Shown: positions 21,418 through 31,402 of the stretch, in pieces
Layout: the number at the start of each line of letters is the position of its first letter
Numbering within the stretch: position 1 is the first letter of the stretch
DNA from: Pseudomonas faucium
GTDB lineage: Bacteria; Pseudomonadota; Gammaproteobacteria; Pseudomonadales; Pseudomonadaceae
Assembly: GCF_021602585.1 (NCBI RefSeq)
Contig: NZ_BQIP01000001.1
Span: 1 to 64,000 of the forward strand
Direction: 5' to 3'
DNA length: 64,000 bases
Notes under the pieces: generated by a model
The model's database searches: none
What the model saw: the letters and a program-made list of their open reading frames with translations, nothing else
What the model was told of the DNA's origin: nothing
Program-made: the position numbers and the translations under genes

Positions 21418-22077
21418 CTACCCCTGCATCGCTTCGATCAACGCCCACAAGCGCGGGTCATTGAAATCATCCACTACCAGCTTCGCCCCGGCAGCCATCA
21501 GCCGCTCGGCCGTCTGGGTCGTCGCCAGCCCCACGGTGAAGATGCCGGCAGCACTGGCCGCCTTGACCCCCGGCAACGAATCCTCAAACGCCAGCGCTTG
21601 CCCGGCCCGCGACTGCAACCGCTCGAGCCCGGTCAGGTAGGGCAGCGGATCGGGCTTGGCCCGTGCCAGCTCCTCGGCCACCAGCACATGCTCGAAACGC
21701 TCGCCCAGGCCCATGGCCGCCAGCATGTGCTCGGCATTGAGCCGCGGTGCGTTGGTCACCACGCACATGCCAACCCTGTGCTCCTGGGCATGGGCCAGCA
21801 AGCGCAACAAACCCGGCATCGGTTGCAGTGCCGGGGCCATTTCGCGGAACAGCGCCTCCTTGCGCTCGGCCAAGGCCTGGCATTGCGCTGCACTGGCCTG
21901 CGGAAACAGCTCGGCGAACAACTCGCCATTGGCCCGGCCACTGACCTGGGCATCGAACTGCGCCTGGGTCAGCTCGCGCCCGTCGTAGTCATGCAGCAAC
22001 TGGCGAAACGCCTGCAAATGCAGGGTGTCGGTGTCGGTCAGGGTTCCGTCGAGGTCGAACAGCAGGGCAGTCAGCAT
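21418..22077 (-). CDS. HAD-family phosphatase
   Basis: A 219-residue haloacid-dehalogenase hydrolase. Motif I LLFDLDGTLTDTD holds the nucleophile Asp and the acid/base Asp. Motif II is CVVTNAPRLN, motif III has the Lys in ELARAKPDPLPYL and motif IV is LAFEDSLPGVKAA. The helical cap follows motif I, which places it with phosphoglycolate phosphatases and beta-phosphoglucomutases. The exact sugar phosphate cannot be read from sequence. Confidence 0.88.
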   Translation of the reverse strand: MLTALLFDLDGTLTDTDTLHLQAFRQLLHDYDGRELTQAQFDAQVSGRANGELFAELFPQASAAQCQALAERKEALFREMAPALQPMPGLLRLLAHAQEHRVGMCVVTNAPRLNAEHMLAAMGLGERFEHVLVAEELARAKPDPLPYLTGLERLQSRAGQALAFEDSLPGVKAASAAGIFTVGLATTQTAERLMAAGAKLVVDDFNDPRLWALIEAMQG

Positions 22078-22164
22078 CAGGTATCCAGATAGTTAAAAAC
22101 ACACGCCCGGGGATGATAACCAAAGCCGACGACGAAGGGGGCTGTTCAGTGTGTCGGGAAAAGA

Positions 22165-22176
22165 GTACAAATGTAC
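22165..22176 (+). promoter_or_regulatory. predicted LexA2 box overlapping the lexA2 start
   Basis: GTACAAATGTAC is an exact palindrome of the form GTAC-N4-GTAC. From the literature I recall that P. putida LexA2 binds GTAC-N4-GTGC-type boxes. Here the box covers the first possible lexA2 ATG (22171) and ends 3 bases before the next one (22180). It should repress the whole lexA2-imuA-imuB-dnaE2 operon until DNA damage. Confidence 0.75.
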
Positions 22177-22788
22177 TCCATGGACAATCTCACCCCAAAA
22201 CGCCGGGCAATCCTCGACTTCATCCGCGAGCGCATTGCCGACCACGGCCAGCCCCCGAGCCTGGCCGACATCGCCAGCCGCTTCGGCTTCGCCTCGCGCA
22301 GCGTGGCGCGCAAGCACATCACCGCCTTGTGCCAGGCTGGCTACATCGACGTCACCCCCAACCAGGCGCGCGGCATCCGCCTGGCCGAGCCGCTGCGCCG
22401 CCCGGAAATCCTCGAAGTGCCGGTGCTGGGCCAGGTGGCGGCAGGTGCCCCGATCGGCCCCGACCTGGGCATCCACGAGCAACTGCTGCTCGACCCCAGC
22501 CTGTTCCGCCGCACTCCGGACTACCTGCTCAAGGTGCGCGGCGACTCGATGGTCGACGACGGCATCTTCGACGGCGACCTGGTGGGTATCCGCCAGCAGG
22601 GCGATGCCCGTGACGGCCAGATCGTGGTCGCCCGCCTGGACGGCGAAGTCACCATCAAGCGCTTGCAGCGCCAACCGGGCGGCTACCGGCTGTTGCCCCG
22701 CAACCCGGCGTATGCGCCGATCGATGTCGGGCCGGAGCGCGACTTCTTCATCGAAGGCGTGTTCTGCGGCCTGTTGAGGCGCGACTGA
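22171..22788 (+). CDS. lexA2: second LexA repressor (LexA2)
   Basis: A 205-residue SOS repressor, or 202 if it starts at ATG 22180. The N-terminal winged helix begins MDNLTPKRRAILDFIRERIA and includes ADIASRFGFASRSVARKHI. The self-cleavage site should be the Ala-Gly in GQVAAGAPIG. The catalytic dyad is Ser in VRGDSMVDDGIFDGDLVGI and Lys in GEVTIKRLQ. Its adjacency to imuA marks it as the LexA2 type, which controls its own operon. The stop TGA shares one base with the imuA ATG. Confidence 0.93.
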   Translation: MYSMDNLTPKRRAILDFIRERIADHGQPPSLADIASRFGFASRSVARKHITALCQAGYIDVTPNQARGIRLAEPLRRPEILEVPVLGQVAAGAPIGPDLGIHEQLLLDPSLFRRTPDYLLKVRGDSMVDDGIFDGDLVGIRQQGDARDGQIVVARLDGEVTIKRLQRQPGGYRLLPRNPAYAPIDVGPERDFFIEGVFCGLLRRD

Positions 22789-23399
22789 TGGGCGCGGTAG
22801 TCGATCTCGATCGGCTGCTGGATCAGCGCCAGGTCTGGCGTGGGCGGCAGGTACAAACGCGCCCCGTCGGCCTGCAGCCCACCGGCCACGCCACACTCGA
22901 CGAGCGCCTGCCCGAGGGCGGCTGGCCGGCGGCGGCATTGAGCGAACTGCTGCTGGCCAGCCCCGGTTGTGGTGAACTGCAGCTGCTGTGGCCTTCCTTG
23001 GCACGGCTCACGGGCGAGGGGGGCAGGGTGGTGCTGGTGGCGCCGCCCTTCATACCTTACGCGCCGGCCTGGCAGTCGGCGGGTGTGGACCTGCGCTGGC
23101 TGGTGCAGGTCGACGCCGAGGCGCAGGATGCGCTCTGGGCCGCTGAACAATGCCTGCGTTCGGGCAGTTGCGCTGCCGTGCTGTGCTGGCCGCAGCGGGC
23201 CGACGACCGCGCCTTGCGGCGCTTGCAGGTGGCCGCTGAAACCGGCCAGGCACTGGCCATTGCCTGCCGGCCGCAACAGGCGGCGCACAACCCTTCACCC
23301 GCGGCGCTGCGCATTGCCATCGACACCCAGCCTGCCCAGTGGCGCGTGCTCAAGTGCCGCGGTGGCCTGCCCCCGGCTGTGCCGATCGGGCGAGGCTGA
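22788..23399 (+). CDS. imuA: ImuA (SulA-related RecA-like mutasome protein)
   Basis: A 203-residue protein of the ImuA/SulA2 family. It has a RecA-like core (TGHATLDERLPEGGWPAAALSE; GCGELQLLWPSLARLTGEGG; VVLVAPPFIPYAPAWQSAG) but no recognisable Walker A motif. ImuA is needed with ImuB and DnaE2 for damage-induced mutagenesis and probably bridges the mutasome to RecA. It starts one base inside the lexA2 stop codon and sits 6 bases before imuB. Confidence 0.88.
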   Translation: MGAVVDLDRLLDQRQVWRGRQVQTRPVGLQPTGHATLDERLPEGGWPAAALSELLLASPGCGELQLLWPSLARLTGEGGRVVLVAPPFIPYAPAWQSAGVDLRWLVQVDAEAQDALWAAEQCLRSGSCAAVLCWPQRADDRALRRLQVAAETGQALAIACRPQQAAHNPSPAALRIAIDTQPAQWRVLKCRGGLPPAVPIGRG

Positions 23400-23405
23400 T
23401 GCGCC

Positions 23406-24824
23406 ATGCTCTGGGCCTGCATCCTTTTGCCGCAGTTGGCGCTGGACTCGATCCTGCGCGAACGTGACGACACCGCTTCGCCCCTGGCCCTGATCGGCGG
23501 CCCGAGCCAGCGCCGCATCCTGCAAGCCGTCAACCCGGCCGCTGCGGCGCTGGGCTTGCGCGCCGGGCAGAGCCTGACCGCCGCGCGGGCCATGGCCGAT
23601 GGCTTCCAGTGCGTCGAAGCCGATGCGGCGCGCATCGAGCAACTGCAGCAGTTGCTGGCCGCCTGGGCCTACCGTTTCAGTGCCCAGGTCAGCCTGCATT
23701 ACCCGCGGGCGCTGTTGCTGGAAGTGGGTTCGAGCCTGCAGCTGTTCGGCCCCTGGCCTGTGTTCGAGGCGCGCTTGCGAGAGGAGCTGGCCGCGCTGGG
23801 GCTGCGCCAGCGGATCGTGCTGGCGACCAACCCGGTGGCGGCGCGCATGCTTGCCAACGGCCATGACGGCCTGGCGCTGACCTGCCCGCAAGCCACCCGA
23901 GCCGCACTGGCAGCCATGCCCATCACCCGCGTGGGCCTGCCCCAGGACGCCGCCGAAGCCTTTGGCCGCATGGGCTTGCGCCAGCTCGGGCAAGTACTGG
24001 CATTGCCGCGCGATGGCTTGGCCAAGCGCTTTTCGGCGCAGGTGCAGCTGCACCTGGACCAATTGCTTGGCCTGCGCAGCCTGGGCCTGGATTTCTACCA
24101 GCCACCCGACCGCTTCGAAACGCGGCTGGAACTCAACTTCGACGTCGAGTCGCACCAGGCCCTGCTGTTCCCGCTGCGGCGCATGCTCAACGACCTGGCG
24201 GCGTTTCTCGCCGGGCGCGATTGCGGCGTGCAGCGCTTCTGCCTGTACCTGGAGCACGCCGAGGGGCCGGATACGCAACTGCAGGTTGGCCTGCTGGCTG
24301 CTGAGCGCGATGCAGCAATGCTCTTCGAGCTGGCCCGCGGGCGCCTGGAACCGCTGCGCATTCCGGCGCCGGTGCGCAACCTGCGCCTGGTTGCCACCGA
24401 CCTGCCGCCTTTCGTGCCCCAGCACCAGGCCCTGTTCGACCCGCGGGCGCAACAGGCCCAGCCCTGGGAGCAACTGCGCGAGCGCTTGCGCGCCCGCTTG
24501 GGCGATGACGCGGTCAAGGGCCTGCGCGCCGAGGCCGACCACCGCCCGGAATGCGCCTGGCAAGGCGCCGAACAAGGCGCGCCCGCCAGCCTGCAGGCCC
24601 TGCCGGGCAGCCGCCCGGGCTGGTTGCTGGCGCAGCCCGTGCCCCTGGAAACCCATGGCCACACCTTGCTGAGCCAGGCCGAGCGCATCGAGTCGGGCTG
24701 GTGGGACGGCGGCGATGTGCGCCGCGACTACTACCGTATCGAAACCCGCGAGGGCCTGCGCGGCTGGGCCTATCGCGACCTGGCGCAACCCGGCCCGCTG
24801 TGGCTGCAGGGCTGGTTCGCATGA
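23406..24824 (+). CDS. imuB: ImuB, Y-family polymerase-like mutasome protein
   Basis: A 472-residue DinB-like protein ([80 protein letters not shown]). The N-terminus [15 protein letters not shown] lacks the DxDxFF acidic motif of active Y-family polymerases. It is therefore expected to be a scaffold that links DnaE2 to the beta clamp rather than a polymerase. Its stop codon overlaps the dnaE2 start (ATGA). Confidence 0.9.
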   Translation: MLWACILLPQLALDSILRERDDTASPLALIGGPSQRRILQAVNPAAAALGLRAGQSLTAARAMADGFQCVEADAARIEQLQQLLAAWAYRFSAQVSLHYPRALLLEVGSSLQLFGPWPVFEARLREELAALGLRQRIVLATNPVAARMLANGHDGLALTCPQATRAALAAMPITRVGLPQDAAEAFGRMGLRQLGQVLALPRDGLAKRFSAQVQLHLDQLLGLRSLGLDFYQPPDRFETRLELNFDVESHQALLFPLRRMLNDLAAFLAGRDCGVQRFCLYLEHAEGPDTQLQVGLLAAERDAAMLFELARGRLEPLRIPAPVRNLRLVATDLPPFVPQHQALFDPRAQQAQPWEQLRERLRARLGDDAVKGLRAEADHRPECAWQGAEQGAPASLQALPGSRPGWLLAQPVPLETHGHTLLSQAERIESGWWDGGDVRRDYYRIETREGLRGWAYRDLAQPGPLWLQGWFA

Positions 24825-27800
24825 GCTGCGTGGGTTACGCCGAACTGCATTGCCTGTCCAATTTCAGCTTCCAGCGCGGGGCTTCCAGCGCCGAAGAACT
24901 GTTTCGCCGCGCCCGCGAACAGGGCTACCAGGCGCTGGCGATCACCGACGAGTGCACCCTGGCCGGCATCGTGCGGGCCTGGCAGGCGGCCAAGGCGCAG
25001 CAGCTGCGTTTGATCGTCGGCAGCGAAGTGCGCCTGCGGGACGGCCCGAAACTGGTGCTGCTGGTGGAGAACCTGGCCGGCTACCAGAACCTCTGTGCCC
25101 TGATCACCCGTGCGCGGCGGCGGGCAGAGAAGGGCGACTACCAGTTGTTGCGCGACGACTTGCTTGAGCACCATGCGGGGCTGTTGGCCATCTGGCTGGC
25201 CGATGACCCGAGCGACCCGGCGCCCGGCCAGTGGCTGCACGCGCTGTTCGCCGAGCGCCTGTGGCTGGGCGTGCACCTGCACCGGGGCAGCGATGACCAG
25301 GCCCGGCTGGCCAGCTTGCGCAACCTGGCGGCGCAGCTGGGCATCCGCGCCGTGGCCTGTGGCGACGTGCACATGCACGTGCGCGGTCGGCGCGCCTTGC
25401 AAGACTGCATGACCGCCATCCGCCAGCACTGCAGCGTGGCCGAGGCCGGGCGCTACCTGTACGCCAATGGCGAGCGCCACCTGCGCACCCTCGAGCAAAT
25501 GGCCGAGTTGTACCCGGCCGATCTGCTCGCCGAAACCCTGCGCATCGCCGAGCGCTGCCGCTTCGACCTCGGCGAGCTGAAGTACCAGTACCCGCGCGAA
25601 CTGGTGCCCGAGGGTCATACCCCGGCGAGCTGGCTGGGCGAGCTGTGCGAACGCGGCTTGCCCCTGCGCTGGCCGGCAGGGCCGAGCGAACGGGTTCGCG
25701 AGGTGCTGTACAAGGAGCTCGCGCTGATCGAAGAGCTGGGTTACGAGAGCTACTTTCTCACCGTGCACGACATCGTCGCCTTCGCCCGCAGCCAGCATAT
25801 CCTCTGCCAGGGGCGGGGTTCGGCAGCCAACTCGGTGGTGTGCTTCGTGCTCGGCATCACCGAACTGGACCCGATGGAACACCGCCTGCTGTTCGAACGC
25901 TTCCTGTCTCGCGAGCGCAACGAGCCCCCCGATATCGACGTGGACTTCGAGCACGACCGGCGCGAGGAAGTGATCCAGTACGTGTTCCGCCGCTATGGCC
26001 GGCACCGCGCCGCACTCACGGCGGTGGTCAATACCTACCATGGCGCCGGGGCAGTGCGTGATGTCGCCCGGGTGCTGGGCCTGCCGGCCGACCAGGTGGA
26101 TGCCCTGGCCAAGTGCTGCGGCCGCTGGAGCGACCGCATCCCCGATGAACAACGCCTGGCCGAGGCCGGCTTCGAGCCGTCCAGCCCGTCGTTGCAGCGC
26201 ATCCTGCGCCTGGCTGCGCAGTTGATCGGCTTCCCGCGGCATTTGTCCCAGCACCCCGGCGGCTTCGTGATTTCCGAACAGCCCCTGGACCACCTGGTGC
26301 CGGTGGAGAATGCGGCCATGGCCGAGCGCACGGTGATCCAGTGGGACAAGGACGACCTGGACATGGTCGGCCTGCTCAAGGTCGACGTGCTCGCCCTGGG
26401 TATGCTCAGTGCCTTGCGCCGCTGTTTCGACCTGCTGCAACGCCACCGTGGCCGGCATTTGACCCTGGCGACCATCCCCAGCGAAGACCCGGCCACCTAC
26501 GCCATGATCAGCCGCGCCGAAACCATGGGCGTGTTCCAGATCGAGTCGCGGGCGCAAATGGCCATGCTGCCGCGGCTCAAGCCCAACACCTTCTACGACC
26601 TGGTGATCGAGGTGGCCATCGTGCGCCCCGGGCCGATTCAAGGTGACATGGTGCACCCCTACCTGCGCCGGCGCATGAAGCTGGAGCCGATCACCTACCC
26701 ATCGCCCAAGCTCAAGGAAGTGTTCGGGCGCACCCTGGGCGTGCCGCTGTTCCAGGAGCAGGTCATGGAACTGGCCATGGTCGCTGCCGACTACAGCCCT
26801 GGCGAGGCCGACCAGTTGCGCCGCAGCATGGCCGCCTGGAAGCGCCACGGCGGCCTTGAACCCCACCGCGTGCGGCTGATCGAGGGGATGCTGCGCAATG
26901 GTTACGACCTGGCCTTTGCCGAGCGCATCTTCGAGCAGATCAAAGGCTTTGGCAGCTACGGCTTTCCCGAGTCGCACGCGGCCAGCTTCGCCTTGCTGTG
27001 CTATGCCAGCAGCTGGCTCAAATGCCACGAGCCGGCGATCTTCACCTGTGCGCTGGTCAACAGCTGGCCGATGGGCTTCTACAGCCCTGACCAGCTGTTG
27101 CAGGAGGCGCGGCGCCAGGGCATCGAGGTACGCCCGGTGGATGTGCTGCACAGCGAATGGGACTGCACGCTGGAGCCTGTCGCCCAGGGCGCCCTGGCCA
27201 TCCGCCTGGGCTTGCGGCAGATTCGCGGCTTTGCCGAAGCCGATGCCCGGCGGCTTGAGCAGGCGAGGGCGCAACGGCCCTGGCGCGATGTCGAGGACCT
27301 GTGCCTGCGCTCGGGCCTCGACAGCCGCGCCCGTGCCCGGTTGGCCGATGCGGGGGCGTTGCGGGCCTTGGCAAGCGATCGGCATCAGGCGCGCTGGCAG
27401 GTGGCGGCGGTGCAGCCGCAGTTGCCGCTGTTCGCCGAGCTTGAAGCGTCACCCGAGGCCGCGGTAGCCCTGCCTGCGCCGACCGTGGGTGAAGACCTGG
27501 TGGCCGATTACGACACCTTGGGCACGACTTTGGGGCCGCATCCGCTGTGCTTGTTGCGCCCGCGCTTGCGCGCCCTGGGGTGCCGCAGTTCGGCGCAGCT
27601 TGCGGGGGTGGAGCATGGCGATGCGATTGCCGTGGCGGGGCTGGTGGTGGGGCGCCAGCGCCCGCAGACGGCCAGTGGCGTGACCTTCGTGACGCTGGAG
27701 GATGAGTTCGGCATGGTCAATGTGGTGGTCTGGCGTGAGCTGGCCGAGCGGCAGCGGCGGGCGCTGGTGGGGGCGCAATTGCTCAAGGTAAGCGGGCGGC

Positions 27801-27901
27801 TGGAGCAGGAGAATGGCGTGCGGCACCTGATTGCGCGGCGGCTCGAGGATATCAGTGTGTTGCTGCAGGGGCTGGATGTACGCAGCCGGGATTTTCATTG
27901 A
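24821..27901 (+). CDS. dnaE2: error-prone DNA polymerase DnaE2 (ImuC)
   Basis: A 1026-residue C-family polymerase starting at ATG 24821 ([20 protein letters not shown]). The PHP domain is at the N-terminus with [20 protein letters not shown]. The palm carries the catalytic aspartates in [20 protein letters not shown], with [20 protein letters not shown] before it. The fingers region and a C-terminal OB fold ([20 protein letters not shown]) follow. At this length it is a DnaE2, shorter than replicative DnaE. It performs lesion bypass after DNA damage. Translation is coupled to imuB. Confidence 0.95.
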   Translation: MSCVGYAELHCLSNFSFQRGASSAEELFRRAREQGYQALAITDECTLAGIVRAWQAAKAQQLRLIVGSEVRLRDGPKLVLLVENLAGYQNLCALITRARRRAEKGDYQLLRDDLLEHHAGLLAIWLADDPSDPAPGQWLHALFAERLWLGVHLHRGSDDQARLASLRNLAAQLGIRAVACGDVHMHVRGRRALQDCMTAIRQHCSVAEAGRYLYANGERHLRTLEQMAELYPADLLAETLRIAERCRFDLGELKYQYPRELVPEGHTPASWLGELCERGLPLRWPAGPSERVREVLYKELALIEELGYESYFLTVHDIVAFARSQHILCQGRGSAANSVVCFVLGITELDPMEHRLLFERFLSRERNEPPDIDVDFEHDRREEVIQYVFRRYGRHRAALTAVVNTYHGAGAVRDVARVLGLPADQVDALAKCCGRWSDRIPDEQRLAEAGFEPSSPSLQRILRLAAQLIGFPRHLSQHPGGFVISEQPLDHLVPVENAAMAERTVIQWDKDDLDMVGLLKVDVLALGMLSALRRCFDLLQRHRGRHLTLATIPSEDPATYAMISRAETMGVFQIESRAQMAMLPRLKPNTFYDLVIEVAIVRPGPIQGDMVHPYLRRRMKLEPITYPSPKLKEVFGRTLGVPLFQEQVMELAMVAADYSPGEADQLRRSMAAWKRHGGLEPHRVRLIEGMLRNGYDLAFAERIFEQIKGFGSYGFPESHAASFALLCYASSWLKCHEPAIFTCALVNSWPMGFYSPDQLLQEARRQGIEVRPVDVLHSEWDCTLEPVAQGALAIRLGLRQIRGFAEADARRLEQARAQRPWRDVEDLCLRSGLDSRARARLADAGALRALASDRHQARWQVAAVQPQLPLFAELEASPEAAVALPAPTVGEDLVADYDTLGTTLGPHPLCLLRPRLRALGCRSSAQLAGVEHGDAIAVAGLVVGRQRPQTASGVTFVTLEDEFGMVNVVVWRELAERQRRALVGAQLLKVSGRLEQENGVRHLIARRLEDISVLLQGLDVRSRDFH

Positions 27902-27913
27902 TAGCAGTGGCCT

Positions 27914-27982
27914 CATCGCCGGCAAGCCGGCTCCCACAGTAAAGCTGCGCAACAGGCCTGTAGGAGCTGGCTTGCCAGCGAT
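27914..27982. repeat. inverted REP pair with a compensated arm
   Basis: The left arm is a standard class A REP. The right arm reads GGAGCTGGCTTGCCAGCGAT. The C-to-T change and the matching G-to-A change keep its hairpin stem intact. It lies between the convergent dnaE2 and aldo/keto reductase genes. Confidence 0.85.
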
Positions 27983-28013
27983 TGGGCTGCAAGGCAGCCC
28001 CATTGCAATGCGA

Positions 28014-28835
28014 TCAGACCATCGCCAAATGCTGCTTGCGCGTCGGCGCCGGGAATACACGATCGATCGCCCGCAGGTCCTCGCTGCTCAACACCAATTC
28101 TCCAGCCGCCGCATTAAGCCTCACATGTTCCGGCGCCACCGCCTTGGGAATGGCCACGACCCCGTCTTCACGAGTCACCCAGGCCAGGCTGACCTGGGCC
28201 GGCGTCGCCCCATGGCGCTCGGCAATCTCGGCCAGCAGCGGGTGCTGCAACAGCCGCCCGGCCTGGGCCAGCGGGCAGTAAGCCATGGTCGGCAGGCCCC
28301 GCTGCCGGCTCCAGGGCAGCAGGTCGAATTCGATGCCACGCTGCACCGGGTTGTACAGCACCTGGTTGGTGGCGCAGTCAGGGTTGTGCAGTTCGCGCAG
28401 GTCATCGACATCGAAGTTGGACACCCCCCAGCGGCGAATCTTGCCTTGCTCGCGCAAGCGCTCGAACGCCTCGACGGTCTCTTCCAGCGGGTACTGGCCA
28501 CGCCAGTGCAGCAGGTAGAGGTCGATCACGTCGGTGCCCAGGCGTTTCAGGCTGCGCTCACAGGCCTCGGGCACGCCGCGCCGGCTGGCATTGTGCGGGT
28601 ACACCTTGCTGACCAGAAACACCTGGTCACGGCGCCCGGCGATGGCCTGGCCGACCACCTTCTCGGCGCCGCCTTCGGCGTACATTTCGGCCGTGTCGAT
28701 CAGGTTCATGCCCAGCTCGATACCTTGCTGCAGCGCTGCCACTTCAGCCGCGCGCTGGGCCGGGTCTTCGCCCATGTACCAGGTACCCTGGCCTATGGCC
28801 GGTACGTTGCAACCTGCCAGTTTCACGTAACGCAT
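28014..28835 (-). CDS. aldo/keto reductase
   Basis: A 273-residue NAD(P)H-dependent oxidoreductase with a TIM barrel. The catalytic tetrad is visible: Asp and Tyr in [18 protein letters not shown], Lys in [13 protein letters not shown] and His in [19 protein letters not shown]. The cofactor-binding region includes [12 protein letters not shown]. Substrate is unknown. Its start codon lies 13 bases inside the 3' end of the LysR gene on the same strand, so the two are co-expressed. Confidence 0.9.
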   Translation of the reverse strand: MRYVKLAGCNVPAIGQGTWYMGEDPAQRAAEVAALQQGIELGMNLIDTAEMYAEGGAEKVVGQAIAGRRDQVFLVSKVYPHNASRRGVPEACERSLKRLGTDVIDLYLLHWRGQYPLEETVEAFERLREQGKIRRWGVSNFDVDDLRELHNPDCATNQVLYNPVQRGIEFDLLPWSRQRGLPTMAYCPLAQAGRLLQHPLLAEIAERHGATPAQVSLAWVTREDGVVAIPKAVAPEHVRLNAAAGELVLSSEDLRAIDRVFPAPTRKQHLAMV

Positions 28836-29728
28836 GTCACCTCCGGAGCGTGGGTGTGGGAAAGCAGCACTTCAAGCAGCGCCTGGGCTGCGGTGGAAAG
28901 CTTGTGGTCACTCAGGGCAATCACGCCGATGCGCCGCTCCACGGCGGGCTCGACCAGCGTCACGCAGCGCGCGCCCAGTTCCTGCATCTGGTTGATGCAC
29001 AGCGCCGGCACCGCGCTGACGCCCAGGCCACTGGCGACCATGCGGCCAATGGTCGACAGCTGGTGGCTTTCGAACGCCACCGCCAGCTTGCCGTGCAACG
29101 CCGCAACATTCTGCTCCAGCAGCAGCCGCACGGCCGACGGGCGTTGCAGGGCGATGAAATCCTCCGCCAGCAATTGTGTCCAGGCCACTTGCTGTTGCAA
29201 GGCCAACGGCGAGTCGGCAGGCACCACGGCAACGAAACGGTCCAGGTACAGCGGATGGAAGTCCAGGCCATCGCAATTGTCCGGCTCAAAGCCAATGCCC
29301 AGTTCGACGCGGCGATGGCGCACCAGTTCCAGCACCTGCTCGTTGATCACGTCGTGCACGGTGACGTTGACCTTGGGGTAGCGCTGGCGAAACACCTTGA
29401 GGCTGTGGGGCAGCAGGTTGCCGGCAAAGGCCGGAATGGCCGCCACCGATACCCGGCCCAGTTGCAGGGTGAAGCGCTGGCGCAGCATTTCTTCGGTGTC
29501 GTCCCAGTCCGCCAGCAGGCGCCGGGCCAGCGGCAGCAGCACTTCGCCCTCGGCGGTCAGGCTGACGCTGCGCGTGGTGCGGGCGAGCAGGGCGCCGCCG
29601 AGCTTGTCCTCCAGCGCCTTGATGGTCAGGCTCAAGGCCGGCTGGGAAACGTGCAGGTGCTCGCCAGCCTGGGCAAAACTCTGGTACTTGGCGACGGCGA
29701 CGAAGGCGCGCAGTTGCTTGACGTTCAT
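28823..29728 (-). CDS. LysR-family transcriptional regulator
   Basis: A 301-residue regulator with an N-terminal helix-turn-helix ([40 protein letters not shown]) and a C-terminal periplasmic-binding-protein-like effector domain ([40 protein letters not shown]). It is transcribed divergently from the CoA-transferase/AtoE operon, the classic arrangement for a LysR activator and its target. The effector may be a short-chain 3-oxoacid or its CoA ester; this is inference from context. Confidence 0.9.
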   Translation of the reverse strand: MNVKQLRAFVAVAKYQSFAQAGEHLHVSQPALSLTIKALEDKLGGALLARTTRSVSLTAEGEVLLPLARRLLADWDDTEEMLRQRFTLQLGRVSVAAIPAFAGNLLPHSLKVFRQRYPKVNVTVHDVINEQVLELVRHRRVELGIGFEPDNCDGLDFHPLYLDRFVAVVPADSPLALQQQVAWTQLLAEDFIALQRPSAVRLLLEQNVAALHGKLAVAFESHQLSTIGRMVASGLGVSAVPALCINQMQELGARCVTLVEPAVERRIGVIALSDHKLSTAAQALLEVLLSHTHAPEVTCVT

Positions 29729-29867
29729 GGCAGGCTCACGTTTATTTTGGAAACATTATCAATCGATGATGAAAACAAAATTAACAAATCAGTCGCCAGC
29801 GGTGAAGATGCAGGTACACGCTCACCGACAGCCTCGTCGGTTCAACAACTACAAAAGGCGGATCAAC
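29729..29867. promoter_or_regulatory. divergent promoter region, LysR gene / CoA-transferase operon
   Basis: An AT-rich 139-base region between the LysR start and the CoA-transferase operon. It contains the AT-rich inverted-repeat-like stretch around 29755-29790 (ATTATCAATCGATGATGA), with ATCAATCGATGAT forming a palindrome-like core suited to LysR binding. The exact box is not proven. Confidence 0.5.
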
Positions 29868-30566
29868 ATGGCCGGACTGGACAAGCGCGTAGCAACCTAT
29901 GAAGAGGCCCTCGACGGCCTGACCGACAACATGACGGTGCTGGCGGGCGGCTTCGGCCTGTGCGGCATCCCGGAAAACCTCATCAACGAAATCCGCCGCC
30001 GTGGCGTCAAGGGCCTGACCGTGGTTTCCAACAACTGCGGCGTCGACGGCTTTGGCCTGGGCGTGCTGCTCGAAGACCGGCAGATCCGCAAGATGATCGC
30101 CTCCTATGTGGGCGAAAACGCCGAGTTCGAGCGCCAACTGCTCAGCGGCGAGCTGGAAGTGGAACTCACCCCCCAAGGCACCCTGGCCGAGAAAATGCGC
30201 GCCGGCGGCGCCGGCATCCCGGCCTTCTACACCGCCACCGGCTACGGCACCCCAGTGGCCGACGGCAAGGAAGTGCGCGAGTTCAAGGGCCGCAAGTACA
30301 TCCTCGAAGAATCCATCACCGGCGACTTCGCCATCGTCAAGGGCTGGAAGGCCGACCACTACGGCAACGTGGTGTACCGCAACACCGCGCAAAACTTCAA
30401 CCCGCTGGCCGCCACCGCCGGCAAGATCACCGTGGTCGAAGTGGAAGAGATCGTCGAGCCCGGCGTGCTGTTGCCCAGCGAAATCCATACCCCGGGCATC
30501 TACGTTGACCGGGTCATCGTCGGCAGCTTCGAAAAGCGCATCGAAAAGCGCACCGTCAAGGCCTGA
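29868..30566 (+). CDS. 3-oxoacid CoA-transferase subunit A
   Basis: A 232-residue alpha subunit of a type I CoA transferase (AtoD/ScoA/PcaI-like), starting at ATG 29868 after AAAAGGCGG. Diagnostic stretches are [60 protein letters not shown] and [20 protein letters not shown]. With subunit B it transfers CoA from succinyl- or acetyl-CoA to acetoacetate or a related acid. A frame extension upstream exists but carries no family residues. AtoE downstream points to short-chain acids as substrate. Confidence 0.92.
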   Translation: MAGLDKRVATYEEALDGLTDNMTVLAGGFGLCGIPENLINEIRRRGVKGLTVVSNNCGVDGFGLGVLLEDRQIRKMIASYVGENAEFERQLLSGELEVELTPQGTLAEKMRAGGAGIPAFYTATGYGTPVADGKEVREFKGRKYILEESITGDFAIVKGWKADHYGNVVYRNTAQNFNPLAATAGKITVVEVEEIVEPGVLLPSEIHTPGIYVDRVIVGSFEKRIEKRTVKA

Positions 30567-30601
30567 GCGCCGTCCATCAGAACAACAAAGAGATCCTGAC
30601 C

Positions 30602-31258
30602 ATGGCACTGACCCGCGAACAGATGGCGCAACGCGTCGCCCGTGAACTGAAGGACGGCTACTACGTCAACCTGGGCATCGGTATCCCGACCCTGGTGGCC
30701 AACTACGTACCCGCCGACATGGATGTGATGCTGCAATCGGAAAACGGCCTGCTCGGCATGGGCGAGTTTCCGACCGAAAGCACCCTCGATGCCGACATGA
30801 TCAACGCCGGCAAACAGACCGTCACCGCCCGCCGCGGCGCCTCGATCTTCGACTCGGCGCAATCCTTCGCCATGATCCGTGGCGGCCACGTCGACCTCAC
30901 CGTGCTGGGCGCCTTCGAGGTGGACGTGCAGGGCAACATCGCCTCGTGGATGATCCCGGGCAAACTGGTCAAGGGCATGGGCGGCGCCATGGACCTGGTG
31001 GCCGGTGCCGACAACATCATCGTCACCATGACCCACGCCTCCAAGGACGGCGAGTCCAAGCTGCTGCCCCAGTGCAGCCTGCCGCTGACCGGCGCCGGCT
31101 GCATCCGCAAGGTGCTGACTGACCTTGCGTACCTTGAGATCGAAAACGGCGCCTTCATCCTGCGCGAAACCGCGCCTGGGGTGAGCGTCGAGGAGATCAT
31201 CGAGAAGACTGCCGGCAAACTGATCGTGCCGGATGATGTGAAAGAAATGACCTTCTAA
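30602..31258 (+). CDS. 3-oxoacid CoA-transferase subunit B
   Basis: A 218-residue beta subunit. The active-site glutamate is in LQSENGLLGMGEFP, where the covalent CoA thioester forms. GYYVNLGIGIPTLVANYVPA and HVDLTVLGAFEVDVQGNIAS are family signatures. The gene follows subunit A by 35 bases with an AGAGATCC-type ribosome site. Together they form the heteromeric enzyme in the cytoplasm. Confidence 0.93.
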   Translation: MALTREQMAQRVARELKDGYYVNLGIGIPTLVANYVPADMDVMLQSENGLLGMGEFPTESTLDADMINAGKQTVTARRGASIFDSAQSFAMIRGGHVDLTVLGAFEVDVQGNIASWMIPGKLVKGMGGAMDLVAGADNIIVTMTHASKDGESKLLPQCSLPLTGAGCIRKVLTDLAYLEIENGAFILRETAPGVSVEEIIEKTAGKLIVPDDVKEMTF

Positions 31259-31278
31259 GCCATTTCTCTCCCAACCCT

Positions 31279-31346
31279 GTGGGAGCGGGCCTGCCCGCGA
31301 ATGCCCTGGCGAAGTTGCCAGCGCATTCGCGGGCAAACCTGCTGCC
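31279..31346. repeat. inverted REP-like pair, GCGGGCCTGCCCGC type
   Basis: The left arm has core GCGGGCCTGCCCGCGAA, a different REP class from most in this window. The right arm is inverted and degenerate (TTCGCGGGCAAACCTGC). It lies inside the CoA-transferase operon, between subunit B and atoE, where it could attenuate or stabilise transcription. Confidence 0.75.
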
Positions 31347-31402
31347 ATGGGGTTTTTGCGTTGTGTTCGTTATTCGATAAAACCAATAAAAGGAAAGTAC
31401 CC

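Noticed and set aside
24770-27385. A long minus-strand open frame opposite dnaE2
   Set aside because: Same cause: codon bias of the GC-rich polymerase gene leaves the antisense strand open. No motif or ribosome site supports it.
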